64,000 bases of DNA from Clostridia bacterium (GCA_017507805.1 JAFWAC010000029.1:82514-146513), one strand, 5' to 3'. Positions 8,047-17,966 are shown, numbered from the stretch's first letter. Program-made: numbers and translations. Notes: generated from the sequence alone by a model not told the origin.

Positions 8047-9735
8047 ATGAATTTGAAAAAATATTTAAAACAAGGTTTATCACTGCTTTTAGCGGCATTT
8101 ATGGTTGCCTCTGTTGCAGGCTGCGGCGGCGGTTCATCCTCCGGCGGCGGTAACAAGGGCGGAAATAAAAAAGATGATAATGCAGACCAGAAATTTGTGC
8201 TTGCTGACGGCGTTGATTTTGACAAGGCTTACGGCGGATACGATGAGCCTGTAACCGTTACACTTGGTGTTTGGCAACGCGACACCGATATGTCCTATGA
8301 CGACAATCCTTTTATCGAATTTTTGCGCACAGAATTTAACATTGATGTTAAATTTGAGTGGATTCTCCCTTGGGACCAACACATGGAAAAGGTTAACATG
8401 AGTATAAACGCAGGTACATTGCCCGATGCTGTTACTATTTACAGCACACAGACTGTTAAGGCGCTTCTTGAAAATCAGTCCATTCTTGACCTCACTCCTT
8501 ACAGGGAGTATTTCGGAAACGGTTTGCTTGAAGCCTATTCAAGCTATGAAAACGATTCCTGCCTTGCAGAGGTTTCTGTTGACGGCAAGCTTGGCGCTTT
8601 GCCCAGCACGTCTGTCGGTTATCAGCATGAGGTGCTCTGGCTTCGTCAGGATTGGCTCGATGTTTTGGGTCTCGATGTTCCCAAAACACTTGATGATGTT
8701 ATCAACGTTGCAAAAGCATTTGTAACTCAGGACCCTGACCAGAACGGTAAGGACGATACATACGGCATACCTTACAGTGCTTATGCCTTCGGTGTTGACA
8801 ATACCGGCGGCACGATTGACCCGCTGTTTGCCGCAATGGGTTCTTTCCCCGGCGCATGGCTTAAGAGCAGTGACGGTAAAACTGTTTATGGCTCAACCAC
8901 AGCCGAAACCAAGGCCGCACTTTCAAAGCTTGCAGAGCTTAACTCATCACGAATTATTTTCTGCTCAGAGGATAACAACGGCAACCAGATAGGTTCCGGC
9001 AAATGCGGAATGATGTTCGGTGCATGGTGGTCAACCCATTCAATGCAGTCTGCATTTGACGCTAACCCGGATGCTACCTGGATTGCAACCTCTGCTCCCC
9101 TTGATACAAACGGAAATTACTGCATCCCCCAGATTTCCGCTGCACTTGAGGGTAACGGTCATCTGATATTCAGCCCCAACGCAAAAAATCCCGAGGCTGT
9201 TATTAAGATGAAAAACATATCTGACGGACTTAATGCAGAGCCTTCACCTTTTTCAGAGGATGTTCTCAGCAGATACAAGGCGCTTTGCGAAAGCTCATCT
9301 AACGAAGCTTTTTACCCGATATTCCAGCAGATAGCTCCCAAAACCGCTATCATTGATTCCAACAACATACTTTTGGATGCGGTTGAAAGCGGAGACAAAT
9401 CCAAGCTCATAAAGCATCAGCTCGTTCAGTACGATAACATCCTGAAGTTCAAGGATGATCCGTATAGCTGTAATTCCGAGGAGTGGATGGACGCTGTCAA
9501 CCTTACAATCGGTATTCCTGCGGCAGATTTTGACAAGCTCAAGGAAATGCCTGTAAACGCAACCGCACTTCCGACACAGTTCGACTCTAAATATTCAAAC
9601 CTCCGGGCTCTTGAATCACAGTGCTTCTATGAGGTAATCACAGGTGTTAAGACAATTGATGCCTTCGATAACTTCGTTTCTGACTTCAAGAAAATGGGCG
9701 GCGATGAAATTATCGCTTATATTGACGGTAAATAA
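8047..9735 (+). CDS. extracellular sugar-binding lipoprotein (ABC importer)
   Basis: A 562-residue solute-binding protein of the family-1 extracellular type. The signal peptide ends in a lipobox (VASVAGC) followed by a Gly/Ser-rich tether, so it is lipid-anchored outside the membrane. The binding domain begins around residue 55 (VTVTLGVWQRD) and has typical family segments: PWDQHMEKVN, AGTLPDAVTIYS, WLRQDWLDVLGL, and DQNGKDDTYGIPYS. Length agrees with LplA-type binding proteins for oligosaccharides. The ATG at 8047 is preferred over a GTG three codons earlier because GAAAGG lies 6-8 bases upstream and overlaps that GTG. It is the first gene of the transporter run. Which of the four permeases it serves is not clear. 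Confidence 0.85.
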   Translation: MNLKKYLKQGLSLLLAAFMVASVAGCGGGSSSGGGNKGGNKKDDNADQKFVLADGVDFDKAYGGYDEPVTVTLGVWQRDTDMSYDDNPFIEFLRTEFNIDVKFEWILPWDQHMEKVNMSINAGTLPDAVTIYSTQTVKALLENQSILDLTPYREYFGNGLLEAYSSYENDSCLAEVSVDGKLGALPSTSVGYQHEVLWLRQDWLDVLGLDVPKTLDDVINVAKAFVTQDPDQNGKDDTYGIPYSAYAFGVDNTGGTIDPLFAAMGSFPGAWLKSSDGKTVYGSTTAETKAALSKLAELNSSRIIFCSEDNNGNQIGSGKCGMMFGAWWSTHSMQSAFDANPDATWIATSAPLDTNGNYCIPQISAALEGNGHLIFSPNAKNPEAVIKMKNISDGLNAEPSPFSEDVLSRYKALCESSSNEAFYPIFQQIAPKTAIIDSNNILLDAVESGDKSKLIKHQLVQYDNILKFKDDPYSCNSEEWMDAVNLTIGIPAADFDKLKEMPVNATALPTQFDSKYSNLRALESQCFYEVITGVKTIDAFDNFVSDFKKMGGDEIIAYIDGK

Positions 9736-9742
9736 ACAAATT

Positions 9743-9803
9743 TTATCCGATTCCTTCGGGAATCGGATAAGCAGAGTCCGTAAATTTGATTTGCGGGTTC
9801 TGC
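9743..9803 (+). promoter_or_regulatory. tandem hairpins between the two binding-protein genes
   Basis: A perfect 12-bp stem with a TTCG tetraloop (9743-9754 with 9759-9770) is followed at once by a second, imperfect stem (GCAGA...TCTGC, 9771-9803). No T run follows the first stem. Such structures downstream of a binding-protein gene often protect the upstream mRNA and reduce downstream expression. That role is inferred here. Confidence 0.55.
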
Positions 9804-9831
9804 TTATCCCAAAAAAATTAAGGAGATATCT

Positions 9832-12723
9832 ATGAAAAAGACATTAAATTCTTTGATTTACAGATGTGTGCCTTTCGTTCTGGCAGGTGCTATGGTTTTT
9901 TCTCAGGTGACCGTATCGGCGGCGACCTTAAAGGAAAAATATAACGCGCTGACTGAGGACGAGATTATCGATTACGGTGTAACCGAAACTCCGCGGTATT
10001 CCGCGCTTCGTGACGGGTATGCCGAGAAGGGCTATAAGCCTGCCGAGCAAACCGTTTCGGCAAGCAGTGTTATACCCACCCTTGGCGGCGATGCCAAGCC
10101 GGTTACAATCGAGGACAGCGAGGAAGGCACTGTTTTTGAGTGGTGCAACAAGGAAACGAGTGCTACATGGAGCTTTAATGTCACAACGGCAGGGCTTTAC
10201 TGCATTAAGTTCAGGTATCTCTTAGGTGAGGACGGAATGGCGGCGGTGCGTAGTCTCAGAGTGGACGGCTTACAGATAACAACCGAAACCAACAAGGTAA
10301 GCTTTTACGGACTTTACAAGGACGATTTGTCCGAAGGCATTAAGAAAAATACCTTAGGTGACGAAATCCGCCCCGAGCAGGAGTACATAAGGGTTTGGCA
10401 GGATATGTATATTTCCGATTCCATCGGTGTTACTGCTGTGCCTTTGTATTTCTATTTTGATGTCGGTGTTCATAATATAACCCTTGATTATATCTCTACC
10501 GAAATGTATATAAGCGAGGTTGCTTTAACTCCGCCCGATGTATGCGAAAGCTATAAGGATTATATTTCGGGCAGCAAGGCAGAAGCTGTCGATACAGTTG
10601 AAACTATTCAGGCAGAGGAAATGCTTAACAAATCCCACACAACTATCCGTATGGAAAGCAGCTACGACCCATCCTGCACACCAAAGTCGCTCACATCAAT
10701 CGTAATGAACACAATGGGCGGCTCGATGTGGTCAAAGGCTGGACAGACCGCCTCATGGAAAATTGAGGTGCCGGAGGACGGTTATTATAATCTTGCAATG
10801 CATGTCAAGCAGGATTTTAATCAGGGTATGCCGGTTTACAGAAAAATTGAGATTGACGGCAAGGTTCCTTTTGAGGAGTTTGCCGCTTACAAATTTGAAT
10901 ATAACACCAAGTGGTGTTTAAAGTACATTTCGGACAAAGAGGGAAATCCTTATTTTGTTTATCTGACAAAGGGTGAGCACACTTTGTCAATGACACCTGT
11001 AATCGGTGAAATGGGCGAGCTGATGAATGCGGTCAACGATTGCACCGAATTGCTTTCCGATTTCTTGCTTCAGGTTATGATGATAACCACCTCTGACCCC
11101 GACCTTAACTACGATTATGAGCTTGAAAAGCAAATTCCAACCATAAAGGATACTATAAACAAGCTTTATGAGTATCAGGTTTACTGCATTGACTCTCTTA
11201 ACAGTCTTGCGGAAAAGCGTTCCTCGCTTACCAACAGCTTTAATCAGCTTTCGGATATTCTCGAGCTTCTGAAGGAGGACCCCGAAAACACCGTTGGTAA
11301 GCTTACCGAAATGCAGACGCTTTTAAGCTCACTTACTACTACATATATTTCCTTGCAGTCACAGCCCCTTATGATTGACAGTATTACCTACGGTGATGCT
11401 CAGAAATTCACCGAGCCAAAGTCCAATTTCTTTTTAAGGGTATACAGTGTTATTGCAAATGTAATTCTTTCCTTTACAAAGGATTATGACAATGTAAAAA
11501 TGCTGGGTGACGACACAAAGGCAAAGGAGGTTATCTCTGTTTGGTGCGGTCTCGGCAGTGAATGGGCTCAGATTATCAAGCAGCTTTCTGACGAAACCTT
11601 CACACCCGAAACCGGAATAGCGGTGGATATGAACATTTTGCCTTCAGGTCAGCTTTCGGCGGGAAGTGTAAACGCGCTTATGCTGGCTATCGCGGCAGGA
11701 ACAGCGCCTGACGCCGCAATCGGTGTTGCGGAATCCTCTCCCGGTGAGTTCGCAATGCGTGAGGCTGTTGTTGACCTTTCAAAAATGAAGGATTACGACA
11801 AGGTGGTTTCCGAGCTTGTTCCCAACTCCACAATAGCAATGTCCTTTGAGGGCGGAGTTTACGGTCTGCCTCTCACAACAGGATTTAAGGTTATGTTCTA
11901 CCGCAAGGACATTTTCCAAAAATTCGGATTTGAACTGCCAAATTCCTGGAATGATGTTTACGATACATTGCTTCCCATGCTTTATCAGAACAATCTGCAG
12001 ATGTATATCCCGAATGATTTTGGTATGTTCCTGGCGCAGTACGGCGGAAAGTATTACACAGATGATTTCTCTGCCTCTGCCCTTGATTCAAACGAGGCTT
12101 TTCAGGCATTCGTTATGTCAACAGAGCTTTACACAAACTACGGTATAGATGTTTCTGCAAGCTTTTACAACCGCTTCAGAACAGGCGAAATGCCAATAGG
12201 TATCGGCGGATTTTCGGATTATATGTCGCTTCAGGTGGCTGCCCCTGAGCTTACGGGTAAATGGGCAATCACACTTGTTCCGGGACTTGAAAAAGAGGAC
12301 GGCACAATCGACCGCAGCTACATGGGTGTTACAACCTCATCGGGAATAATACTGAATAAATCCGAAAAGAAGGATGCCTCATGGGAATTTTTGAAGTGGT
12401 ATATCAGCGAGGAGACACAGTATCAGTACGATTTGCTGGTTGAGGCATCTATCGGTCAGGATTCGCGTGTTTCCACAGCCAATATGAAGGCTTTGGTAAG
12501 ACTTCCCTGGGATGCCAATGACCTAAATGTTATCCTTGAAAGCTATAAATGGGTTAAGGATACTCCCGCTGTTTTGGGCGGATATTTCACAAGCCGTCAC
12601 ATGTCAAACGCATGGAACAGGGTTGTTATGAATTCCTATCCGCTTCGTGCCTCGTTAGAAATGGCTATCGAGGAAATAAATAAAGAAATTACCGCAAAGA
12701 GAAAGGAGTACGGAAGAGAATGA
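9832..12723 (+). CDS. fusion of beta-sandwich modules to a sugar-binding protein
   Basis: A 963-residue protein roughly twice the usual binding-protein length. After a signal peptide (1-31, no lipobox Cys) come two beta-sandwich, CBM6/35-like regions (about 80-240 and 255-400; the second has the IQAEEMLNKS...W-x-x-KAGQTASW pattern). A helical linker follows (about 420-560), then a family-1 extracellular solute-binding domain (about 565-960) with ISVWCGLGSEW, AIAAGTAPDAAIG, EGGVYGLPLTTGFKVMFYR and WEFLKWYISEETQ segments. It overlaps the downstream permease start by four bases (ATGA), so the binding domain should serve that permease. The fusion could capture polymer at the surface and hand oligosaccharide to the transporter. 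Module names are by pattern only. Confidence 0.75.
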   Translation: MKKTLNSLIYRCVPFVLAGAMVFSQVTVSAATLKEKYNALTEDEIIDYGVTETPRYSALRDGYAEKGYKPAEQTVSASSVIPTLGGDAKPVTIEDSEEGTVFEWCNKETSATWSFNVTTAGLYCIKFRYLLGEDGMAAVRSLRVDGLQITTETNKVSFYGLYKDDLSEGIKKNTLGDEIRPEQEYIRVWQDMYISDSIGVTAVPLYFYFDVGVHNITLDYISTEMYISEVALTPPDVCESYKDYISGSKAEAVDTVETIQAEEMLNKSHTTIRMESSYDPSCTPKSLTSIVMNTMGGSMWSKAGQTASWKIEVPEDGYYNLAMHVKQDFNQGMPVYRKIEIDGKVPFEEFAAYKFEYNTKWCLKYISDKEGNPYFVYLTKGEHTLSMTPVIGEMGELMNAVNDCTELLSDFLLQVMMITTSDPDLNYDYELEKQIPTIKDTINKLYEYQVYCIDSLNSLAEKRSSLTNSFNQLSDILELLKEDPENTVGKLTEMQTLLSSLTTTYISLQSQPLMIDSITYGDAQKFTEPKSNFFLRVYSVIANVILSFTKDYDNVKMLGDDTKAKEVISVWCGLGSEWAQIIKQLSDETFTPETGIAVDMNILPSGQLSAGSVNALMLAIAAGTAPDAAIGVAESSPGEFAMREAVVDLSKMKDYDKVVSELVPNSTIAMSFEGGVYGLPLTTGFKVMFYRKDIFQKFGFELPNSWNDVYDTLLPMLYQNNLQMYIPNDFGMFLAQYGGKYYTDDFSASALDSNEAFQAFVMSTELYTNYGIDVSASFYNRFRTGEMPIGIGGFSDYMSLQVAAPELTGKWAITLVPGLEKEDGTIDRSYMGVTTSSGIILNKSEKKDASWEFLKWYISEETQYQYDLLVEASIGQDSRVSTANMKALVRLPWDANDLNVILESYKWVKDTPAVLGGYFTSRHMSNAWNRVVMNSYPLRASLEMAIEEINKEITAKRKEYGRE

Positions 12724-13595
12724 CGATAAAATTAGGCAAACGCAGATACCCTGTGCATTTTTCAAGAATTACCCTCTACACCTTTATTCTGTTACTTTTA
12801 TCCTTTACCTCTTTGCCGCTTGTATATGTTGTATGTCAGGCATTTAAGCCTTTGGAGGAGCTTTCCATCTATCCGCCGCAGTTTTTTGTGAGAAATCCAA
12901 CCCTTACAAACTTTTCCACACTTGTAGGCGCAGTTTCAAGCTCTGATATCCCATTTTTCCGTTATGTGCTTAATTCACTTTATGTAACGGTATTGTCGGT
13001 ATTTTTATCCGTTTTTGTTTGCTCGTTAGCGGCTTACGGCATAAACAAGCTGCGTCCGACAGGACATGTTTTCTTAAACAAGCTTATCATTGCGGCACTT
13101 ATGTTTTCGGGCTCGGTAACAACAATACCTACATATATGGTTGTGCAAAATCTCGGTTTAATAGATACCTATGCGGCGCTTATTATTCCGAAAATTGCAG
13201 TTTCCTTTAACCTTTTCCTTATGATACAGTTTATGTCGCAAACCCCGAACAGTCTGCTTGAAGCCGCGCGTATTGACGGCGCAAGAGAGTTCAAGGTTTT
13301 CTGGAACATTGTTATGCCGAATGTAAAGCCGGCGTGGGGCACACTTATAGTATTCAGCTTTGTTAGCAGCTGGAACGATTATTTTGCTCCCTTGGTTTAC
13401 ACCTCAAAGGCGGCAATGAAAACCCTGCCGCTTGCCATTCAGCAGATTTCAGGCGGTGCAGGCTCTGTATCCCTTACCCGCGCGGGTGCTGCCAGTGCGG
13501 CAACCCTTATTATGACCGCCCCCACCATTATTATTTATACGGTAATGCAGGGCAAGGTTATAAAGACAATGGAATATTCCGGAATAAAGGAGTAA
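12720..13595 (+). CDS. carbohydrate ABC permease, MalG type
   Basis: A 291-residue inner-membrane permease with six predicted helices and the EAA loop LLEAARIDGAREFKVFWNIV about 90 residues from the C-terminus, the site that contacts the ATPase. It belongs to the CUT1 sugar-importer class. It is translationally coupled to the fused binding protein by a four-base overlap. No MalF-type partner is directly adjacent. The nearest are at 17967 and 19809, and 17967 is already paired with 18857, so 19809 is the likelier partner. No ATPase is encoded in the window, so a shared MsmX-like ATPase is presumed. Confidence 0.9.
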   Translation: MTIKLGKRRYPVHFSRITLYTFILLLLSFTSLPLVYVVCQAFKPLEELSIYPPQFFVRNPTLTNFSTLVGAVSSSDIPFFRYVLNSLYVTVLSVFLSVFVCSLAAYGINKLRPTGHVFLNKLIIAALMFSGSVTTIPTYMVVQNLGLIDTYAALIIPKIAVSFNLFLMIQFMSQTPNSLLEAARIDGAREFKVFWNIVMPNVKPAWGTLIVFSFVSSWNDYFAPLVYTSKAAMKTLPLAIQQISGGAGSVSLTRAGAASAATLIMTAPTIIIYTVMQGKVIKTMEYSGIKE

Positions 13596-13601
13596 GCAAG
13601 G

Positions 13602-15053
13602 ATGAGAAAAAGAATTTGCGCTTTAATTATTTCGGCAATACTGTTGCTTTCCTCCGCATTTAGTGTCGGTGCTGTCAGTGATACCGAATATGATTATACA
13701 GTTGATCTCTCAAGCGGTAAGCGCGTGGCTATTTCAAAGTGCTACACCGTGGAGGAAATCGTTTCGGAGTTTGACGGCAAGGCATTCGGTACAGTAAGCG
13801 ATATGTTTACCGACAGCGATGACAATATATATCTTCTTTGCAAGGGCGAAAACCTTATTGTAAAGCTTGATAAAAACGGTAACTTTGTGACCTCGTATGA
13901 CAATAAAAACGGCGGCGGTCTTAAATCCCCCGGCGGAATGTTCGTTGATAAGGACGGAGACATATTTGTTGCCGACACAGGAAATTACAGGATAGTACAT
14001 CTGTCGCCTAACGGTGCCTTTGAGGAGGAGTTTACCACACCCGAGGGCTTGGAGCTTGACGATGGCGAAAGATTTTCTCCTTCAAAGCTTGCAATTTCCA
14101 ATTCGGGATATATTTATTCCATGAGCTATCAGAATTTGATGAAGGTGGATGTTGAAAACACCTTCAGAGGCTATATTGGTTCAACAAAGGTAAGCCTTAC
14201 CTTTACACAGATAATCGTTAATCTTTTTGCAACACAGGCTCAGAAAAAGCAACTGCAAAAGGTTGAACCGGAGCCCTATACCAACTTTATTATGGGTGAC
14301 GACCAATATATTTACGCGGTAACACTTGATTATAAGAACGGTCAGATTAAAAAGCTGAATGCCGTTGGCTCAAATGTGTTCCCCGTTCAGGATTACGGCG
14401 AGCCCTACTATAACAAATCCGGCTCCTCCGTACAGCCTATATTTACAGATATTTCGGTTAATAAGGACGGAGTTATAAATGTAATAGAGAAAAATTCCTG
14501 CAAGATTTATCAGTATGATAACGAGGGAACGCTTCTCTGTGTTTACGGCGGATACGGTACCGCCACCGGAATGCTTGAGGTGCCCACCTGCATTGATGAG
14601 CTTTCTGACGGAACGGTTTTGGTTTATGACGAGGCGAAGGGACTTGTTTTCTATAAGCCCACCGAGTTTATTACGGCTGTTCACGATGCCTTGGGCTATT
14701 ATAAGGATTGCTATTACATTGAGGCAATGGAATATTGGCAAAAGGCTCTTGATATTTGTGAATCCTACACTCTGGCGCACCAGGGAATAGGTCAGGCTTA
14801 CTACAAAATGAAGGAATACGATAAGGCAATTGAGGAATATGAGCTCGGCGACCTTAAATCTAATTATTCTCAGGCGTTTGATAAAAAACGCACCAATTGG
14901 TTGCAGGATAATTTCGGCTGGTTCTTTATAGCAGTTCTTGTGTTTATAATTGCCGCTGTATACGGTGTTCGGGCATTTAAAAAGCTTTCGGTTAAATGCG
15001 AATATGCATATAAGGGCATCCGAACAGGAACCCAAAGAAAAAATAGGAGGTAG
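13602..15053 (+). CDS. NHL beta-propeller/TPR membrane protein
   Basis: A 483-residue exported, membrane-tethered protein. The signal peptide (1-24) is followed by a propeller of NHL-like repeats (for example SPGGMFVDKDGDIFVADTGN around residue 110 and later YxY...NEGTLLCVYGG), then one to two TPR motifs (YYIEAMEYWQKALDI, YYKMKEYDKAIEEY near 370-410), one transmembrane helix (about 438-460) and a basic cytosolic tail. Topology places propeller and TPR outside the membrane. It lies 6 bases after a permease stop and just before a Yip1-like gene, inside the transporter block, so an accessory role in scaffolding or sensing for the importer is inferred. No catalytic residues are evident. Confidence 0.7.
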   Translation: MRKRICALIISAILLLSSAFSVGAVSDTEYDYTVDLSSGKRVAISKCYTVEEIVSEFDGKAFGTVSDMFTDSDDNIYLLCKGENLIVKLDKNGNFVTSYDNKNGGGLKSPGGMFVDKDGDIFVADTGNYRIVHLSPNGAFEEEFTTPEGLELDDGERFSPSKLAISNSGYIYSMSYQNLMKVDVENTFRGYIGSTKVSLTFTQIIVNLFATQAQKKQLQKVEPEPYTNFIMGDDQYIYAVTLDYKNGQIKKLNAVGSNVFPVQDYGEPYYNKSGSSVQPIFTDISVNKDGVINVIEKNSCKIYQYDNEGTLLCVYGGYGTATGMLEVPTCIDELSDGTVLVYDEAKGLVFYKPTEFITAVHDALGYYKDCYYIEAMEYWQKALDICESYTLAHQGIGQAYYKMKEYDKAIEEYELGDLKSNYSQAFDKKRTNWLQDNFGWFFIAVLVFIIAAVYGVRAFKKLSVKCEYAYKGIRTGTQRKNRR

Positions 15054-15058
15054 TATTT

Positions 15059-15682
15059 GTGGAAAACTTTTTATTAGGCGTTACAATTTTTACCGATCCT
15101 ATTGAAACCTTTTATATGGTACAGCTCAACCGAAGCCGAAAATTCAGTTATGTTTTCCCCACGATTTTATTGCTTTTGTTTTTCGGTGTAAGAATATTGC
15201 AGATATACTGCACGCATTATCCCTTGGCAACTGTGCAATCCTGGGAAGCAAATATAGTTATAGAAATCGGTAAATTTGTTGTTCCGATTGTTTCGTGGAT
15301 AATTGCAAGCTATGCAGTTACCTCGCTGATGGACGGCGAGGCTATGGTAAGAGAGGTTTACCTCGGTTCAACACTTTGTCTGTTGCCGTACATCGTGTTT
15401 ATGCCGATAATAATTGCTTTGTCTCATTGTATGAGCTCTATGGATTCCGGAATTTACAATTTCCTTATTATGCTTGTTTGGGCATGGGTAATTATTCTGA
15501 TGTTTTTACAGACCATGTATCTCAACGATTACACATTGGGAAAAACCATCGGTGTGGTTATACTCTCACTTATATCAATTGTTGTTCTTTGGGTTATAGC
15601 CATTTTGGTTTTCTCGCTTGCAAAGCAGTTTATTGATTTTATTTTCGGACTTTATAGGGAATTCAGGATTAATTTCTTGTAA
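15059..15682 (+). CDS. Yip1-family-like polytopic membrane protein
   Basis: A 207-residue protein with about five transmembrane helices. The N-terminal pattern (FTDPIETFYMVQLNRSRKF) and helix spacing resemble Yip1-family proteins, which in bacteria are of unknown function. It starts at a GTG (15059) eight bases after an AGGAGG that overlaps the upstream stop, so it is co-transcribed with the NHL/TPR gene. Its position between transporter parts and a DUF5696 lipoprotein suggests a role tied to that importer. This is inference. Confidence 0.65.
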   Translation: MENFLLGVTIFTDPIETFYMVQLNRSRKFSYVFPTILLLLFFGVRILQIYCTHYPLATVQSWEANIVIEIGKFVVPIVSWIIASYAVTSLMDGEAMVREVYLGSTLCLLPYIVFMPIIIALSHCMSSMDSGIYNFLIMLVWAWVIILMFLQTMYLNDYTLGKTIGVVILSLISIVVLWVIAILVFSLAKQFIDFIFGLYREFRINFL

Positions 15683-15708
15683 GGCTGGCAGAAAGGTTGT
15701 GTATTTGA

Positions 15709-17952
15709 ATGAAAAGAATTTTAATATTTGTTATTTCATTAATGCTGGCTTTTTCTTTAACAGCCTGTTCAAATGGCGGTCTTGCCTCCAAGGTAAAGGG
15801 CTCCGGAATTGTCACTTCCGGTAAAAGCCTACCTGATGAGGGAAAAGCTGTTACCCTGAGTCCGGAGAAATTTAATGCCTTTTCGTACAGCCCTGTGGCA
15901 GAAAACGGCAAGTTCACCTTATGGTATGATGAAAATAACAGTGCGGTGCGTGTGACCGATGCGTCAGGCACCAAGGTTTGGGACAGTGTAATTGATTTTG
16001 AAAGCTTGGGACTCAAGCTTACAAATGTCTGGAAGCAGAAGGTGTCCTCAATGTTTGAGATAAACTATTCCCATCCTAATGATAACGGACGCGAGCGAAT
16101 AGTTTCAGCCACACTCAGAAAGCTTGAAACCAAGGTGTGGTTTGAAAAGAATGATGAGGGAATTGATATTACATATTATTTCCCAAAGCGTAAGCTCGGC
16201 TTTGTTGCCGAATTTCGCCTGACAGAGGGTGGATTTACTGTAAACATCCCTGCCGAGTCAATCATAGAAAACGGTGAATACCGTTTTGTCAGCATAAATA
16301 TGCTTCCCTTTTTTTCGGCATTTGGTGCAGAGGAAAATGGTTATATCATGACACCTTATTCAGGCGGTGCTTTGCTTGATTTCGGTAAGGAAACACAGGG
16401 CAAGTATATGCAGATGCCGGTTTTTTCCGAAAGCAACATAACTCCGCAGGAGTCTACCAAGCTTGACCCTCAGGCAAGCAACCAAACACAGGCGCAGTCA
16501 AGCGGTGTGTCACTTCCGATAATAGGAATGAACAACACAAGGACCGGCTTTGTTGTTTTTCCGGATGAGATAGGCGAGGATACATATATAAATATAAGCA
16601 CAGCTTATTACGGTATTCCCTTTAACCGTGTTTCGTTCTGCTATTATGTGAGAAATGTGTCAACCCTCAGCTTTTCCGGCTCCGCAGATACCGCCGAGGG
16701 CACTGCTGACATTTTGGATGATGATATTATTCCGGCAGATAAAAAGCTTTGCTATGAGCTTCTCGGAGAAAGCGAATGTGATTATAACGGCATGGCTCAG
16801 AAATACCGTGAGCATTTGATTGAAAAGGGCTTGCTTGATGCAAAGAAAAGTGAGAATGCCGATGTTTCGGTTGAAATACTGATGAGTGTTCCGCGTGTGG
16901 ATATGGCAGGTACAACACTTGTGCAGACCACCGATTTTGAACAAGCCCTCCAAATGGTTAAGGAAATGAAAAAAAGCGGAATTGAAAACGCACTCATTAA
17001 CCTTAAGGGCTGGAACAATAACGGCTACGGTGCTACCCCCACCGAAAATCGGGTTGAGGATGCAATAGGCGGAAGCAAGGGACTTGGAGCACTTGCTGAA
17101 TACTGCAAGGAGATAGGCTATAAGCTGATTTTGGAAACTGATTATACCGAGCTTAACACAAGCTTTTCAAATCTTTCCGCCAAAAAGACAGCGGTGGTTG
17201 ATAACAATGGCTTCTATATTACGAATGAGGGCGAGAATATTTATTATCAGCGCTTGTCGGTAATAGAAGGCTATGTCAACGAGTTTATAAAGGAATTTTC
17301 AGAAAGCGGTATAAGCGGTATTAATTTCAAGGGCTTCGGAAGCCTTTTGTACCGTGATTACAATCAAAAGGTTACATATACCGGAGATTTTGCCAAGGGT
17401 ATTAAGGAGCAAATTTCAAAGGCTTCCAAAAGCTTTTCCGATGTTGCTGTCAGAGGAACCAATTTTTATGCTCTTTCCGGAAGCGATTACGCTTACGATA
17501 CGGAAATCCCTTATGTTGACAGCACCGTATATTCGGCATATGTTCCGCTTTTACAGTTGATTGCAGGGGACAGTGTAGGCTTTATTTCAACACCTATAAA
17601 TGCCTTTTTCAGCCCAACATCTCAAAGCCTTTCTCAGTTGGAATATAATTCTATTCCGAATTTCGAGCTGACAAGCGAGAGTGTTTACAGCCTGCAGGAC
17701 ACTCATTATAACACCCTCTTTTCCGCTAAGTTTGACCTTTGGCTTGACAGCATTGTGCAGCAATATGAGCTGAGAAACGGCGAGCTGAAGGAAGTTAGCA
17801 ATTCAAGACTTGTAAACCACACAATTCTTGCTAAAGATGTGGTACTGCTTAAATATGAAAACGGAAAAGAGCTTTTAATTAACAAAAGCAGTAAGGATTA
17901 CACCTATGGCGAAACGGCTGTCAAGGCATATCGGTTCGCGTTAGTAAATTAA
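15709..17952 (+). CDS. DUF5696-type lipoprotein
   Basis: A 747-residue protein with a clear lipobox (LTACS, Cys about residue 20). Residues about 60-340 look like a beta-rich, sugar-hydrolase-like N-terminal region (FTLWYDENNSAVRVTD..., PYSGGALLDFGKETQG). Residues about 390-680 look like a TIM-barrel-type domain (NALINLKGWNNNGYG, LILETDYTELN, GISGINFKGFGSLLY). The pattern matches what I know as DUF5696 proteins, which often sit beside sugar ABC importers. Acidic residues in the barrel strands make an uncharacterised glycosidase possible, but no family catalytic motif could be assigned. It lies between the Yip1-like gene and a permease, with a spacing of 26 bases before and 14 after. Confidence 0.7.
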   Translation: MKRILIFVISLMLAFSLTACSNGGLASKVKGSGIVTSGKSLPDEGKAVTLSPEKFNAFSYSPVAENGKFTLWYDENNSAVRVTDASGTKVWDSVIDFESLGLKLTNVWKQKVSSMFEINYSHPNDNGRERIVSATLRKLETKVWFEKNDEGIDITYYFPKRKLGFVAEFRLTEGGFTVNIPAESIIENGEYRFVSINMLPFFSAFGAEENGYIMTPYSGGALLDFGKETQGKYMQMPVFSESNITPQESTKLDPQASNQTQAQSSGVSLPIIGMNNTRTGFVVFPDEIGEDTYINISTAYYGIPFNRVSFCYYVRNVSTLSFSGSADTAEGTADILDDDIIPADKKLCYELLGESECDYNGMAQKYREHLIEKGLLDAKKSENADVSVEILMSVPRVDMAGTTLVQTTDFEQALQMVKEMKKSGIENALINLKGWNNNGYGATPTENRVEDAIGGSKGLGALAEYCKEIGYKLILETDYTELNTSFSNLSAKKTAVVDNNGFYITNEGENIYYQRLSVIEGYVNEFIKEFSESGISGINFKGFGSLLYRDYNQKVTYTGDFAKGIKEQISKASKSFSDVAVRGTNFYALSGSDYAYDTEIPYVDSTVYSAYVPLLQLIAGDSVGFISTPINAFFSPTSQSLSQLEYNSIPNFELTSESVYSLQDTHYNTLFSAKFDLWLDSIVQQYELRNGELKEVSNSRLVNHTILAKDVVLLKYENGKELLINKSSKDYTYGETAVKAYRFALVN

Positions 17953-17966
17953 GAGGTACTAAGCTT

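Noticed and set aside
14370-15035. 221-codon minus-strand open frame
   Set aside because: Complete overlap with the NHL/TPR gene, which has signal peptide, repeats and good spacing with neighbours.
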